From a virus, in the IMG/VR virus record IMGVR_UViG_3300036828_000534, positions 1-35,205 of that record: 35,205 nt of DNA. One strand, 5' to 3'. Positions 24,087 to 32,800 of this stretch are shown piece by piece. The notes beneath the pieces were generated by a model, which saw nothing but the letters and a program-made list of their open reading frames with translations, was not told where the DNA came from and made no database searches. The position numbers and the translations under genes are program-made. Every line of letters starts with the position of its first letter. Position 1 is the stretch's first letter.

Positions 24087-24851
24087 CTAGGTAGATTGCA
24101 CACCTCTTTTCGCCAGCTTGCTCATCCGCTCGGCCATGGGCTGCTGAGGATAAGCGGGGATCTTGTCACCGAGCGAAGCGCGAGCCGAATAGAAGTTGTA
24201 GCCAATGTGGATGGGGCCGGGGATGATCCCGGCGACATTGCAGGCCTGCACCAATCCGTTCTGAATGAAGTTACGGGGGCTCAATCCAGGGAAGTACCAG
24301 CGCAGCCCGATGTTGCCCTTGGCGATGCGACCACCTACCCGGCCTGGGGTGGTGTGGGGCTGAGCCGCCTCTCGCATGGTGATACGGCCGGGCGCGCCGG
24401 GGAAGTTCCAGTTGGGCACCTCGACCTTCTGGACCTGGCCGCCCGTGCGCCGGGTGACGGTCTTCTTGTCTCCTCGCGTGCCCGCCTTGCGGAAGATCAG
24501 CACCTGGGTTTTGCCGCTCTCGGTGACGCGGGTCTTGGCCTTGGGGTTCTTCTGGCGCTCCCGGCCAGCCGGGTCATCGATCCACATGGGGATGGTCTTC
24601 CCGGCCAGGGCGCGCATGACGAAGGGGTTCACTCCGGCATTCTGGAACCACACCCGGTCGTCGGCCCAGCGCAATCCGAAATGCTCCTTGCCGTACAGGG
24701 GCATGATGCGCCTGGCCGAATCCCCACTCAGCTTGGGGGCGTGGGAGCGGGCGAAGATGACGGCGACGTTGGCCAGCCACTTGGCATCGTGCAGGCTGAG
24801 CCCGTTGATGACCATGATGGCTCGATCCGGGGCGCGGGTGCCGATGGGCAT
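24087..24851 (-). CDS. Neck/head-tail joining protein (putative)
   Basis: A 254-residue basic protein starting MPIGTRAPDRAIMVINGLSL. The frame continues open upstream of this ATG, but that part lies over the coding frame of the previous gene and has His/Arg/Leu/Gly-rich shadow composition. The ATG also makes a TGATG junction, so I start here. Visible features are a Trp-rich centre (GLRWADDRVWFQ, RWYFPGLSPRNFI), a Lys/Arg-rich loop (GTRGDKKTVTRRTGGQVQKV) and a C-terminal helix. It lies between a connector-like gene and a terminator-like gene, which suggests a neck component similar in place to HK97 gp10. I do not recognise a specific family. Confidence 0.5.
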   Translation of the reverse strand: MPIGTRAPDRAIMVINGLSLHDAKWLANVAVIFARSHAPKLSGDSARRIMPLYGKEHFGLRWADDRVWFQNAGVNPFVMRALAGKTIPMWIDDPAGRERQKNPKAKTRVTESGKTQVLIFRKAGTRGDKKTVTRRTGGQVQKVEVPNWNFPGAPGRITMREAAQPHTTPGRVGGRIAKGNIGLRWYFPGLSPRNFIQNGLVQACNVAGIIPGPIHIGYNFYSARASLGDKIPAYPQQPMAERMSKLAKRGVQST

Positions 24852-27202
24852 CAGAACTCCGTTACCGGGGCTCGGGAGTAGTACTGGGTGATGTTCTCCT
24901 GGATGTAGCTCTCGGCCAGCGGCAGCATGTAGATGGGGGAGGACTCGTCCTCTCTGGTCACGTTGGCGTAGCTGAACCCGACGGCGTTCCACGGCCCAGC
25001 CTGGGTCCCGAAGCCAGTGTCGAGATGCTCTCCCTCGACGGTCTGGATCTGCCAGCGCGACCCGTCGCCGCGGATGAGGTAGTCCTTGGGCTGCATGCGG
25101 AAGTCGGCGGTGGTCTGGACCTGAGCCACATTGGTGTTGATCACGCCGCGGGCCACCTGCTGCTGGACCGGCTCGTCCCAGGTCCACAGCGAGGGCCGGA
25201 CCAGGACGGCCTTGTAGCCGCCCTCGAAGCCGGTGCCGTAGCAGTCCGGGCACTTGAAGTAGGCGGGCTGCGACCAGGTGTCGGCCAGCGCTCCCTGGGT
25301 GGTGAAGCAGGTGGTGCAGCGCCCCACCAGGCCCAGGGTGAAGTCCTGCATCTGCCACATCAGCACGAACACGCCATACTCGCCCAGGCGGTACAGGGCC
25401 TGATCGTGACGGGCGCGCTCGTTCTCGACCTCCCAGTTCTTGGCGTCGGGGACCACGTAGGTGTCGAGGAAGTGGTTGAGCAGGGCGGCCTGGATGGTCA
25501 GGGCGTCGATCTTCTCGACCCCCACCCCGGTCTCGGCACCGGGCGGGATGGCCAGGTTCTGGGTCAGGGCTCCGGTGGCCGAGGACAGAGCCGTGACCGG
25601 GCCGGTGGTGACGACGACAGCGGCCTTGTGCAGCGTGGCCGCAGCCAAGGACTGGGTGACCGACTCGCCTCGGGTGAAGACCTTGTTGACGCGGGCGCAG
25701 ACCACCAGCACCGGCCCCACGATGATGCTGGCGTGGCCCACCACAATGGTGTGTCCGGTGACATTCAGTCGCAGGGCAGCCACGGCAATGCTGGCTGTTC
25801 CAACGACAGTGGTACGCCCGTTAGCAGCAATGTTCACACCGCCAACCACGATGCTGACGTTGCCGATTACGGTGGTAACCGTGGCGTTAATAAGTACCGG
25901 GCCAACCACAACGTTGGCTTTTCCGATCACCGAAACAACACCGTTAACTCGAACGTTAAGCGGTGCTATGGCTACGGTGACGGTACCGGTGACGGTGATG
26001 ATGACGGTGGTGACTTCCAGATCCACCCAGTAGTTCTGGAAGAGCGCCCCGCCGGGGGAGTTGACCCCGATGTAGAAGTTGGGGAAGGTGTTCGGCGGCC
26101 CGTAGGCGAACAGCGACTGGCCGGGCTCGGTGGCCCCTGCGCCATTGAAGCTGAAGGCGATCTGGGCGTTGGCGGTGGCCGGGGCGGTCATGGGACCGGC
26201 CACGATGCCGTTCTGGCCCACCGCCTGGTTAGCCTGGCCGGAGTAGACGCCCCAGTAGCCGGTGTAGAAGGCTGACCACTGGTCCGGGGTGATGGTGTCG
26301 TTGTAGACCGACACCCGGTACTTGCCGATGGGCAGCGCCACGTTGCCGGGGATGGGGGTGGAGATCCAGCCACTCCCGGCCACGCCGGACCAGGTGGGGT
26401 TGACGACATCCACCACCGCCGTCCCGTTCAGGCCGCCCTGGGTCATGGTCCAGATGGAGACCTCGGTGGGAAGCTGAGCCGTCCCGGCCGGGCTGTAGAA
26501 CCAGATGTTGTTGACGGTGGCTCGGGCGGTGATGTCGATCTCGGTGCCGACGGTGAGATTGTCGGTGGTGTTGGGCTGGGTGTAGGAGGTGGCCGAGGCC
26601 ATGTTGGGCCACAGCCGCCAGGTGCCGGTGTAGGTGGGGGCGGCGGTGTCGGAGACCTGGACATCGACCCACAGGTTGTCGGTGCCTGAGACGGTCAGAG
26701 GGATGGCGGTGGAGGGATCGTTGCCTGCCGTGGTCATGGATCCCTGCGGGTTGCCCCAACCGCCGGGATAGCCACCACCCGGCGCGGAGAAGGCCCGCAG
26801 CGGCCCGTTGGTGATGCCGTTGGGGTAGGTCTGACCCGCCCCGAAGGAGTTGGGGGTGTCAGGGTAGGCCCCGTTGACGCCGATGGCGGCGACGAGGGTG
26901 TCACCGATGGCGATCTGGATGGGAGTGGGCAGGGCGATGTAGTTCCAGCCGGTGGCCAATGCCCCCGAGGTGACCACGCTGCCGGGGACGACCAGCCCGT
27001 TGGTGCCGTTGACGAGGGACCACAGGGCGCATTTGGTAGGGCCGCTGGGCTGCGACCCCGAAGAGCATCGCCACCACCAGTAACCCGTGAACCACATGCC
27101 GCCCTGGGTGACGGTAAAAGCCATCCCGGAGATGCGGTTCCCCGTGTAAACGACCGGGGTGGTTGGCCCGTTGGTGGCGGGGAACAGGCGGTAAGTCGCC
27201 AT
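24851..27202 (-). CDS. Neck protein fused to tandem adhesin-like domains
   Basis: A 783-residue mosaic. Residues 1-180 and ~190-390 are two divergent copies of a DUF4082-like beta-sandwich: YRLFPATNGPTTPVVYTG with ISGMAFTVTQGGMWFTGYWW, and WRLWPNMASATSYTQPN with IWFYSPAG. Residues ~395-505 are about five 20-21-residue repeats (pattern V-x-G-x-A-S-I-x-V-G). The C-terminal ~250 residues look like a phage connector domain: helical WEVENERARHDQALYRLGEY, then a zinc-finger-like CTTC...KCPDCYGTGFEGGY at ~629-657. The whole suggests a neck subunit carrying an outward collar fibre with a surface-binding tip. The connector role is inferred from position and the Cys motif; the DUF4082 call is pattern-based. 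Confidence 0.62.
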   Translation of the reverse strand: MATYRLFPATNGPTTPVVYTGNRISGMAFTVTQGGMWFTGYWWWRCSSGSQPSGPTKCALWSLVNGTNGLVVPGSVVTSGALATGWNYIALPTPIQIAIGDTLVAAIGVNGAYPDTPNSFGAGQTYPNGITNGPLRAFSAPGGGYPGGWGNPQGSMTTAGNDPSTAIPLTVSGTDNLWVDVQVSDTAAPTYTGTWRLWPNMASATSYTQPNTTDNLTVGTEIDITARATVNNIWFYSPAGTAQLPTEVSIWTMTQGGLNGTAVVDVVNPTWSGVAGSGWISTPIPGNVALPIGKYRVSVYNDTITPDQWSAFYTGYWGVYSGQANQAVGQNGIVAGPMTAPATANAQIAFSFNGAGATEPGQSLFAYGPPNTFPNFYIGVNSPGGALFQNYWVDLEVTTVIITVTGTVTVAIAPLNVRVNGVVSVIGKANVVVGPVLINATVTTVIGNVSIVVGGVNIAANGRTTVVGTASIAVAALRLNVTGHTIVVGHASIIVGPVLVVCARVNKVFTRGESVTQSLAAATLHKAAVVVTTGPVTALSSATGALTQNLAIPPGAETGVGVEKIDALTIQAALLNHFLDTYVVPDAKNWEVENERARHDQALYRLGEYGVFVLMWQMQDFTLGLVGRCTTCFTTQGALADTWSQPAYFKCPDCYGTGFEGGYKAVLVRPSLWTWDEPVQQQVARGVINTNVAQVQTTADFRMQPKDYLIRGDGSRWQIQTVEGEHLDTGFGTQAGPWNAVGFSYANVTREDESSPIYMLPLAESYIQENITQYYSRAPVTEF
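25690..26016 (-). repeat. Short coding array of ~20-21-residue repeats
   Basis: About five tandem units within the neck/adhesin fusion, for example VIGKANVVVGPVLINATVTT, VIGNVSIVVGGVNIAANG.. and VVGTASIAVAALRLNVTG... The alternation of small hydrophobic residues and the near-absence of charge suggest a beta-solenoid or stacked hairpin stalk. The period is almost the same as that of the much longer array at 30080-32392, but the consensus differs. Confidence 0.75.
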
Positions 27203-27205
27203 AGG

Positions 27206-27604
27206 CTAACTCGCTACAGGCAGCGAAACAGTCATGCCTCCAGCCGGGATCGAGAAGTTGTTCCCGACCACTACCGGCTGTGCAGAGATGGATCCCGACG
27301 CTATGAAGTTCCCACCGGTAAGAGCCGTCCACAATGAAACATTGGTGTAGGTCTCGGCGGTGGTTACCGCAGTCCAGGTGACAGGATTGTTGTTGGCGCA
27401 GGCCCCGTTGGTCGGGGTTCCGAACTCCGGTGCAGTCCCGCAGGTAACCCGCAGGGTTTCGCCTGCGATATTGGCGGTGCCAGCCGGTCCTGGCTGACCG
27501 GTGTGCAACTGGGCGTACAAGGTGGTGTTACCCGCCCACGCTGTGCCGTTGAGCATCAATGCCAGAATGCTGTTGGCGACCGGAGTGGAAACTCCTACGG
27601 GCAT
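27206..27604 (-). CDS. Small fibre/decoration protein (LHTGxPG type)
   Basis: A 132-residue protein with the recurring phage pattern LYAQLHTGQPGPAGTAN, then TWTAVTTAETYTNVSLWTA and GGNFIASGSI, ending in an alternating strand. Proteins with this pattern are widespread in phage structural operons and are usually annotated as minor tail, head-fibre or decoration proteins; the precise role is not settled. ATG 27604 has a strong RBS (TAAGGAG) that overlaps the stop codon of the preceding gene. It shares its general plan with the next two genes upstream. Confidence 0.6.
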   Translation of the reverse strand: MPVGVSTPVANSILALMLNGTAWAGNTTLYAQLHTGQPGPAGTANIAGETLRVTCGTAPEFGTPTNGACANNNPVTWTAVTTAETYTNVSLWTALTGGNFIASGSISAQPVVVGNNFSIPAGGMTVSLPVAS

Positions 27605-27614
27605 TGCTTGCTCC

Positions 27615-28058
27615 TTAGTTCAGCGTGATGTTCAGGGCGGCGGCAGCGAAGCTGAGCGTGATGTTCCCGGACCCCACCGTCTGGGCCGGGGAGCAGGTCC
27701 CGTACAGGCACAGGTTGCCTCCGGTGAGGGCGTCGAAGAGCCCGAACCAGGACAGAGGGGCTCCGGCCAGCCAGGCTCCGCTGGCCTGCAGGAAGGTGAT
27801 CACCAGCTTGTTCTGGATGGTATAACCGGCCGGAGGCTCGGTGGTGATCGGCCCGAAGTTGGTCGAGTTGTTGGGCACCGTCACTCGCGCATAGGCGTTA
27901 CCGGCGGGCTCGGTGAAGTTCCAGGCCGGGGTGCCCGCCTGGGCCTGGGAGGGACCGGTGGAGGACAGGCCCAGGTACAGGTTGGCCGGGATGGCGTAGG
28001 CGGTGCTGCCCAGGAACAAGCTGCTGAGCTTCTGGTCGAGGTAGTTGGTGAAGGGCAT
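27615..28058 (-). CDS. Small fibre/decoration protein, paralog 2
   Basis: A 147-residue protein, MPFTNYLDQKLSSLFLGSTA. A longer open frame reaches 28475, but that extension lies out of phase over the neighbouring gene and has His/Arg/Gly shadow composition. ATG 28058 gives a TGATG junction and a sensible N-terminus. The pattern LYLGLSSTGP, FTEPAGNAYARV, then SWFGLFDALTGGNLCLYG is typical of small phage tail-fibre or head-fibre proteins with a beta-sandwich fold. It resembles its two neighbours in plan but not closely in sequence. Function inferred from family pattern and neck context. Confidence 0.6.
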   Translation of the reverse strand: MPFTNYLDQKLSSLFLGSTAYAIPANLYLGLSSTGPSQAQAGTPAWNFTEPAGNAYARVTVPNNSTNFGPITTEPPAGYTIQNKLVITFLQASGAWLAGAPLSWFGLFDALTGGNLCLYGTCSPAQTVGSGNITLSFAAAALNITLN

Positions 28059-28450
28059 CAGGTCTGGGTCACGCTGACTTGGAAGGTCCAGGTGGTCCCG
28101 GCCGTCTTGTTGCCCAGCGACACCCCGATGTGGTTGAAAAGCTGGGCCGGACCACCGCCGTTGCCGTTGTCGATGCCCCACTCCCGCCAGAAGAAGGTGC
28201 CGGTCCCGGCCGGGAAGGTGGCCTGCCAGGTCATGACCTGGCCGGACTGTTGGGGGAACCCGGAGTTCATGCCCACGAAGACCTTGTTGGTGGGGGCCGC
28301 CAGGGCGGTGTCGGTGGCATGGACGACAGGCACGCTGCCGTTGCCGTCCCCCACCCCGATACGGGCATGCCCGGCGTCGAAGGGCGTGGGCTGAGCGGTG
28401 CCGGTCAGAAGCTGCTCCATGATGCCGATGCCGGTGTTGGTCTCGACCAT
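28058..28450 (-). CDS. Small fibre/decoration protein, paralog 3
   Basis: A 130-residue protein beginning MVETNTGIGIMEQLLTG. The frame extends seven codons further, but ATG 28450 restores a TGATG overlap. The sequence HARIGVGDGNGSVPVVHATD, VFVGMNSGFP, then FFWREWGIDNG follows the plan of small phage fibre proteins: helix, exposed GDG loop, strands, and a W-x-E-x-G-I-D strand. With the next two genes it makes a run of three distantly similar proteins, perhaps subunits of one hetero-oligomeric collar or fibre base. No enzymatic motif. Confidence 0.58.
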   Translation of the reverse strand: MVETNTGIGIMEQLLTGTAQPTPFDAGHARIGVGDGNGSVPVVHATDTALAAPTNKVFVGMNSGFPQQSGQVMTWQATFPAGTGTFFWREWGIDNGNGGGPAQLFNHIGVSLGNKTAGTTWTFQVSVTQT

Positions 28451-28701
28451 CAGTGCGTCTCCTGATTCCACTCATCGATGGTTAGCATCCGGCGGTTGCC
28501 GCGAGAGTCGATGTGGACCACCTTGCCGGTGACGTGATCGATGCGGATCTCCTCGGCCGGTGCCCAGTCCAGATCCGCGAAATGATCATGGGTCAGGTCC
28601 TCGGGGGAGATCCCGTGATGCTCGGCTGCGGCGGTGGTCTGCTCCTCGGACCACTTGGCCAGGCGGACCTCATGCTTGAACGTGCCGGACTCGTTCGCCA
28701 T
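28450..28701 (-). CDS. Small acidic hypothetical protein
   Basis: An 83-residue hydrophilic protein (MANESGTFKHEVRLAKWSEE...). It has a predicted helix with ISPEDLTHDHFADLDW and a C-terminal strand pair (KVVHIDSRGNRRMLTIDEW). ATG 28701 has AAGGGG a few bases upstream, and the stop overlaps the next start by TGATG. It is flanked by structural genes but looks cytosolic. An assembly factor for the adjacent fibre proteins is possible. Family not recognised. Confidence 0.58.
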   Translation of the reverse strand: MANESGTFKHEVRLAKWSEEQTTAAAEHHGISPEDLTHDHFADLDWAPAEEIRIDHVTGKVVHIDSRGNRRMLTIDEWNQETH

Positions 28702-28722
28702 CTCACCCCTTCGTTGCTCTGG

Positions 28723-28920
28723 TCAGCCCTCAGGCAGCGCCAGGACCTGGCTGGCCGAGCCAGAGGGCAGCAGGGGCCTACGGGGCTCCCGGACGCCACA
28801 GGGAGGCGCTGAGGGGTCGCTGGGGCCTTCGTAGACGATCCATGACAGCGAGGTAGTGCTGGTGTTAGCCGTGGTCCATGACACCGGGTAGTTGTTGGAG
28901 CTTGTGGTGAAGTATTGCAT
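28723..28920 (-). CDS. Very small hypothetical protein
   Basis: A 65-residue product, MQYFTTSSNNYPVSWTTANT, starting in a TGATG overlap with the stop of the preceding gene. The first ~35 residues are Ser/Thr/Tyr/Trp-rich and strand-forming; the rest is a Pro/Arg/Ser tail (PCGVREPRRPLLPSG). Coupling and same-strand packing favour a real gene, but the sequence gives no functional clue, and a non-functional spacer ORF cannot be excluded. Confidence 0.42.
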   Translation of the reverse strand: MQYFTTSSNNYPVSWTTANTSTTSLSWIVYEGPSDPSAPPCGVREPRRPLLPSGSASQVLALPEG

Positions 28921-29855
28921 CAGTACCACCTCGTCCAGTAGCGGGGTCGAGCCGCGGCGTTACCAGCGAGTCGCGTCGGCCCGAAGTTGCCGTAGACCCC
29001 GCCGGAGACCAGCACCCTGGGCTGCAGGGCGAACATCTGGCGGATCTTGAACACCTCCAGTTCCTGCTGGTAGGCGGCCTGCTCGGTGGAGAGGATCTCG
29101 CCCCAGCGCTGCAGGTAGTCCCGCCGGGTGAGCCGGGCCACGTTGGCGTTCTCGGCCAGGGGCTCCTCCACGTAGGAGCGCATCAGGTGCTTGATGGTCT
29201 CGATGGTCAGGCCCTGAACCAGGAGGCCACCCCACTGCTGGACCGGGAAGGTGGGGCCGGTGGCCGGAGGAGCGTTAGGGTCGGTGACCGGGGCGTTCCA
29301 GGTGTAGTTGTTGACCGGCTGCATGGACAGGTTGATGTTCATGATGGCGATCTGCAGTAGCTGGGCCATGCGGCCGCGCCCGAAGTGACTCTGGAAATAG
29401 GACAGCAGGTTGGGGCCGCCGAACTGGCTGTCGTAGATGTCCTCGAACTTGGCCCAGACCAGGTCGATGACGGCCCGCATGTCCGGGGCCAAACCGTCAT
29501 AGGCGGGGCTGTAGGAGCCCACCTCGACCGGGGTCATGTAGGTGTCGGGCACCCCGCTCAGTTGATAGGTCCAGGCCAGGTGATAGCGGCCGGTGGTGGC
29601 GGTGTCGGTGGACAGGAAGGTGTAGCTATAGGCCCCGGTGTAGTCACGCACGGCATTACGCCCGGTGAAAACGGCGGGCACTCCGGCCAGGTCCGGCATC
29701 ATGGCCACCAGCACCACTAGCCCGTCGGGATCGGTGGGCACTCCGCCGATGTTGATGATGATGCCAACCTGATCGTTGGCCTGCTGCGAGACGTAGAGGT
29801 AGTCCTCCAGATTGGCCGGAGGATTACCGGGGACAGGAGAGGGTAGTGCGGTCAT
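28920..29855 (-). CDS. Neck/connector structural protein (putative)
   Basis: A 311-residue protein. Residues 1-120 are a strand-rich domain that looks like an immunoglobulin-like sandwich (VLVAMMPDLAGVPAVFTGRN, GRYHLAWTYQLSG). Residues 130-311 are mainly helical (MRAVIDLVWAKFEDIYDSQF, RRDYLQRWGEILSTEQAAYQ), ending VLVSGGVYGNFGP. The helical half, with its D-Y-L-x-R-W and V-S-G-G-x-Y-G features, resembles a conserved protein found near the neck genes of actinobacterial myophages, as far as I recall. Ig-like plus helical halves suit a connector or collar protein. The start overlaps the repeat-protein stop (ATGA). Confidence 0.52.
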   Translation of the reverse strand: MTALPSPVPGNPPANLEDYLYVSQQANDQVGIIINIGGVPTDPDGLVVLVAMMPDLAGVPAVFTGRNAVRDYTGAYSYTFLSTDTATTGRYHLAWTYQLSGVPDTYMTPVEVGSYSPAYDGLAPDMRAVIDLVWAKFEDIYDSQFGGPNLLSYFQSHFGRGRMAQLLQIAIMNINLSMQPVNNYTWNAPVTDPNAPPATGPTFPVQQWGGLLVQGLTIETIKHLMRSYVEEPLAENANVARLTRRDYLQRWGEILSTEQAAYQQELEVFKIRQMFALQPRVLVSGGVYGNFGPTRLAGNAAARPRYWTRWY

Positions 29856-32800
29856 TGTGACTCCAGGGTGGGATCCGTAGTGGGGAACGGGAAGAGGGGT
29901 CCTCCGACGCGGATGACCCCCAGGATGTTCTCGGTGTCCTCCTCCGGGGCTCCCGACACCGGATAGGGGAAGAGCGCACCGGCCATCCTGACCAGGCCCG
30001 TGAGGTCCTCGGTGATCTCCACCAGGGCCTCGGACTCGGGATAGGGATACAGGGTGGCCCCTGGCCGGACCTTGCCCAGGATGGTGATGTAGATGACGGT
30101 GCCGATCACCGTCATGACCGCCTTGGCGACCATCTTCACCACCGCCAGTTCGGTCACCCGCGCCGCCACCAGCAGGGTGGTCTCGGCGTCGAGGGGGACC
30201 ACACCCGGTATGAACAGGTGGGCGATCAGCATCTCGGCCGTGGCCGCCATAGCGGCGTAGATGGCGATCTCGGTGATCAGCCCGGTCGTCGTCAGCGAGG
30301 CCACCGCGGCCATGACCACCGAGCCGTACCTGATCACCACCCCGACCGTGGTCAGCGAGGTCACCGCCGTCATGGCGATCGCGGCCACCTCGGTCACCAA
30401 CACGGTCATGGTCAGAGCCGCGGTGGCGGTCAACGCCACCCCGGCAAGCTCGGTCACCCGTGCTGCCACCACCAGTGACGCCAGCGCGGTCAAGGCCACC
30501 GTGGCTATCTGTTGCACCGAGCCCGCCACGGCCAGACTGGCCAAGGCCGTCATGGCCACGCTGGCCAGTTCGGTCACTCGCTCCGCCACCGTGAGCGAAG
30601 CGAAGGCGGTCATGGCCAGGTTGGCAAGCTCGGTCACCAGCCCGGTCAGGGTCAGCGTGGCCGTCCCGGTCAGAGCCACCACACTGACCTGGGTCACCAG
30701 GACGGCGATGACCAATCCAGAGGTAGCCGTCAGGGGCACCGTGAACAGATAGTTCGTTGACCCGGCCACCATCAGAGCGGTGCTGGCCACCAGGGGAACC
30801 GTGAACACATAGGTCACCCCTCCTCCGGCCACCGTCATTCCGGCACTGGCGACCAGATGGACCGTGAACACGTAGGTCTCCAGGCCCACCACTGCCAACC
30901 CGGCATTGGCGGCCATGGGTATGGACGCCCCCACGTAGACCACCGACGCCACGGTGAGACTGGCGTTGGCCCCCATGATCGTGCTGATGCCAGCTAGCGA
31001 TGCCCCGGTCACCATCAGGAAGGCCTCGGCGGTCATGGTCACCGTTCCGACGACCAGAACGGTGGTGGTCACCGACAGCGAGGCGGTGGCCGTCATGGCC
31101 AGAGAGGCCACCTCGACGGCTATGGCGTTGATGGCCAACCCACCTACGGCGCTCAGGGCCACGGCGGCCTGTTGGGTCACCCGCCCGGTCAAGGTCAAAC
31201 CGGATGTGGCCGACTCGACCACCGAGGCAACGACCGTCTGCTGGGTGGTGACGGTCAGCCCGGCGCTGGCCGTCATGGCCACCGTCCCGGCCGCCTGGCC
31301 GGTGGTGGTTATCGGCAGGAAGGCCACCGCCGTCATGGCCACCGAGGCCACCTCGGTGACCTGGGCGGTGATCGTCAGTGCGCCGGTCGCGGTCAGGCTG
31401 ACGGTGGCTTGTTGGGCCACCACCCCGGCCACGCTCAGTCCGGCGGTGGCCGCCTCGACCACGCTGGCGATGACCGTCTGGGTGGCGCTGACCGTGAGCC
31501 CGGCGGTCGCGGTCAGAGGGACCGTGGCGAACACGCTGCGGATGCCGCTCACCGCCATCCCGGCCGTAGCCGCCAGGGGCACCACGGCTACTTGCTGGAC
31601 CTGAGCAGCCACACTCATCCCGGCCGTAGCCGAGAGCGACACGATGGCCGGACGGGCCACCACTCCGGCCACGGCCATTCCGGCGGTAGCCGACTGAGCT
31701 ACCAGAGCCTGCTGGGTGACCATCCCCTGGACGATCATCCCGGCGCTAGCCGACAGGCCGACAGAGGCGACTGCCCCGGCCACCAGCGGCTTGCTCAGCA
31801 CGAAGATCCCAACCGGCGCGCCCAGTACCCCGGCGATGACCGGGATGACCGTGGCAGCGGGCTTGAAGCTGGTGGCCGCCACGGTCATGGTCGAGGTGGC
31901 GGCCTGGGACAGGGAAGCGAACTTGGTGACCGACGCCGCGATGGTCAACCCGGTCAGGGCCGTCTCGGTGACGGCGGCCAGTTCCTTCACCGAGGCCGTC
32001 ATGGTCATTCCCGCCGTGGCGGTCAGGGCGGCTGCTCCCTGCCAGACGGTATTGGTGGCCAGGCTCAAGGTGGTAGTGCTGGCTAGAGCCACGCTGGCTT
32101 GTTGCTTGACCGAGGCCGCTACCGTCATGCCCGCCGTGGCTGACTGGACCACCGAGGCCACCTCGGTGACCACCGGGGTGGTCGTCATACCGGCCGTAGC
32201 CGACATGGCCACTGCGCCGGACACCGTCCGGGTCCCCGCCGCCGTCAGGGCGGTGGTGCTGGCCATACCGACGCTGGCGACCTGGGTCACTGCCGCACCG
32301 ATGGTCATACCGGCGCTGGCCGACTGAGCCACCGCCGCAATCTGGGTTACGGCCGCCCCGACGCCCATGCCTGCTGTGGCAGAGAGATGAACGGTGGTGG
32401 GAACGTCACCGCTGACACTTAAGGTGGTGGTTGCCCCCGGTGAAGTCTGGAGAACAAAGGAATCAGCGTAGTGAACCTCACCAGCAACAGGGTTGAAAAC
32501 CTCGATGCTAATCGCTATAGAAGCAGCGTTGGGAGGCGAGATCATGCCGGGTGGTATTCCAGAGAGCCCACACTGCAGCCAGCCTGACGTGCTGTCGGTT
32601 ATCCCAGGGCTGCTACCACCCGCACCGGAGATGTAGGCACCACCACCGTCGTAGAAGTTGATGTTCAGAGCGCATATTCGGCCCGTGGTGGCAGCCCGCA
32701 TCCAGACAGAGAGGTAATAGCCCGTGTTTGGGCTGATCGTGATTCTGGGCGAGGTGATGAAAGACGTGCTGGTGCTAGCTGCGGTGATCTGAAGGCTGCC

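Noticed and set aside
24852-25358. N-terminal extension of the neck protein gene at 24087
   Set aside because: The extension is rich in His, Arg, Leu and Gly, overlaps the zinc-finger coding frame, and a TGATG-coupled ATG exists at 24851.
28059-28475. N-terminal extension of the small fibre protein gene at 27615
   Set aside because: It lies in another frame over the neighbouring gene, with shadow composition; ATG 28058 gives a proper coupled start.
30080-32392. CRISPR array or non-coding tandem repeat
   Set aside because: The 60-bp units stay in one open reading frame, vary mostly at protein-tolerant positions, and have no repeat/spacer alternation.
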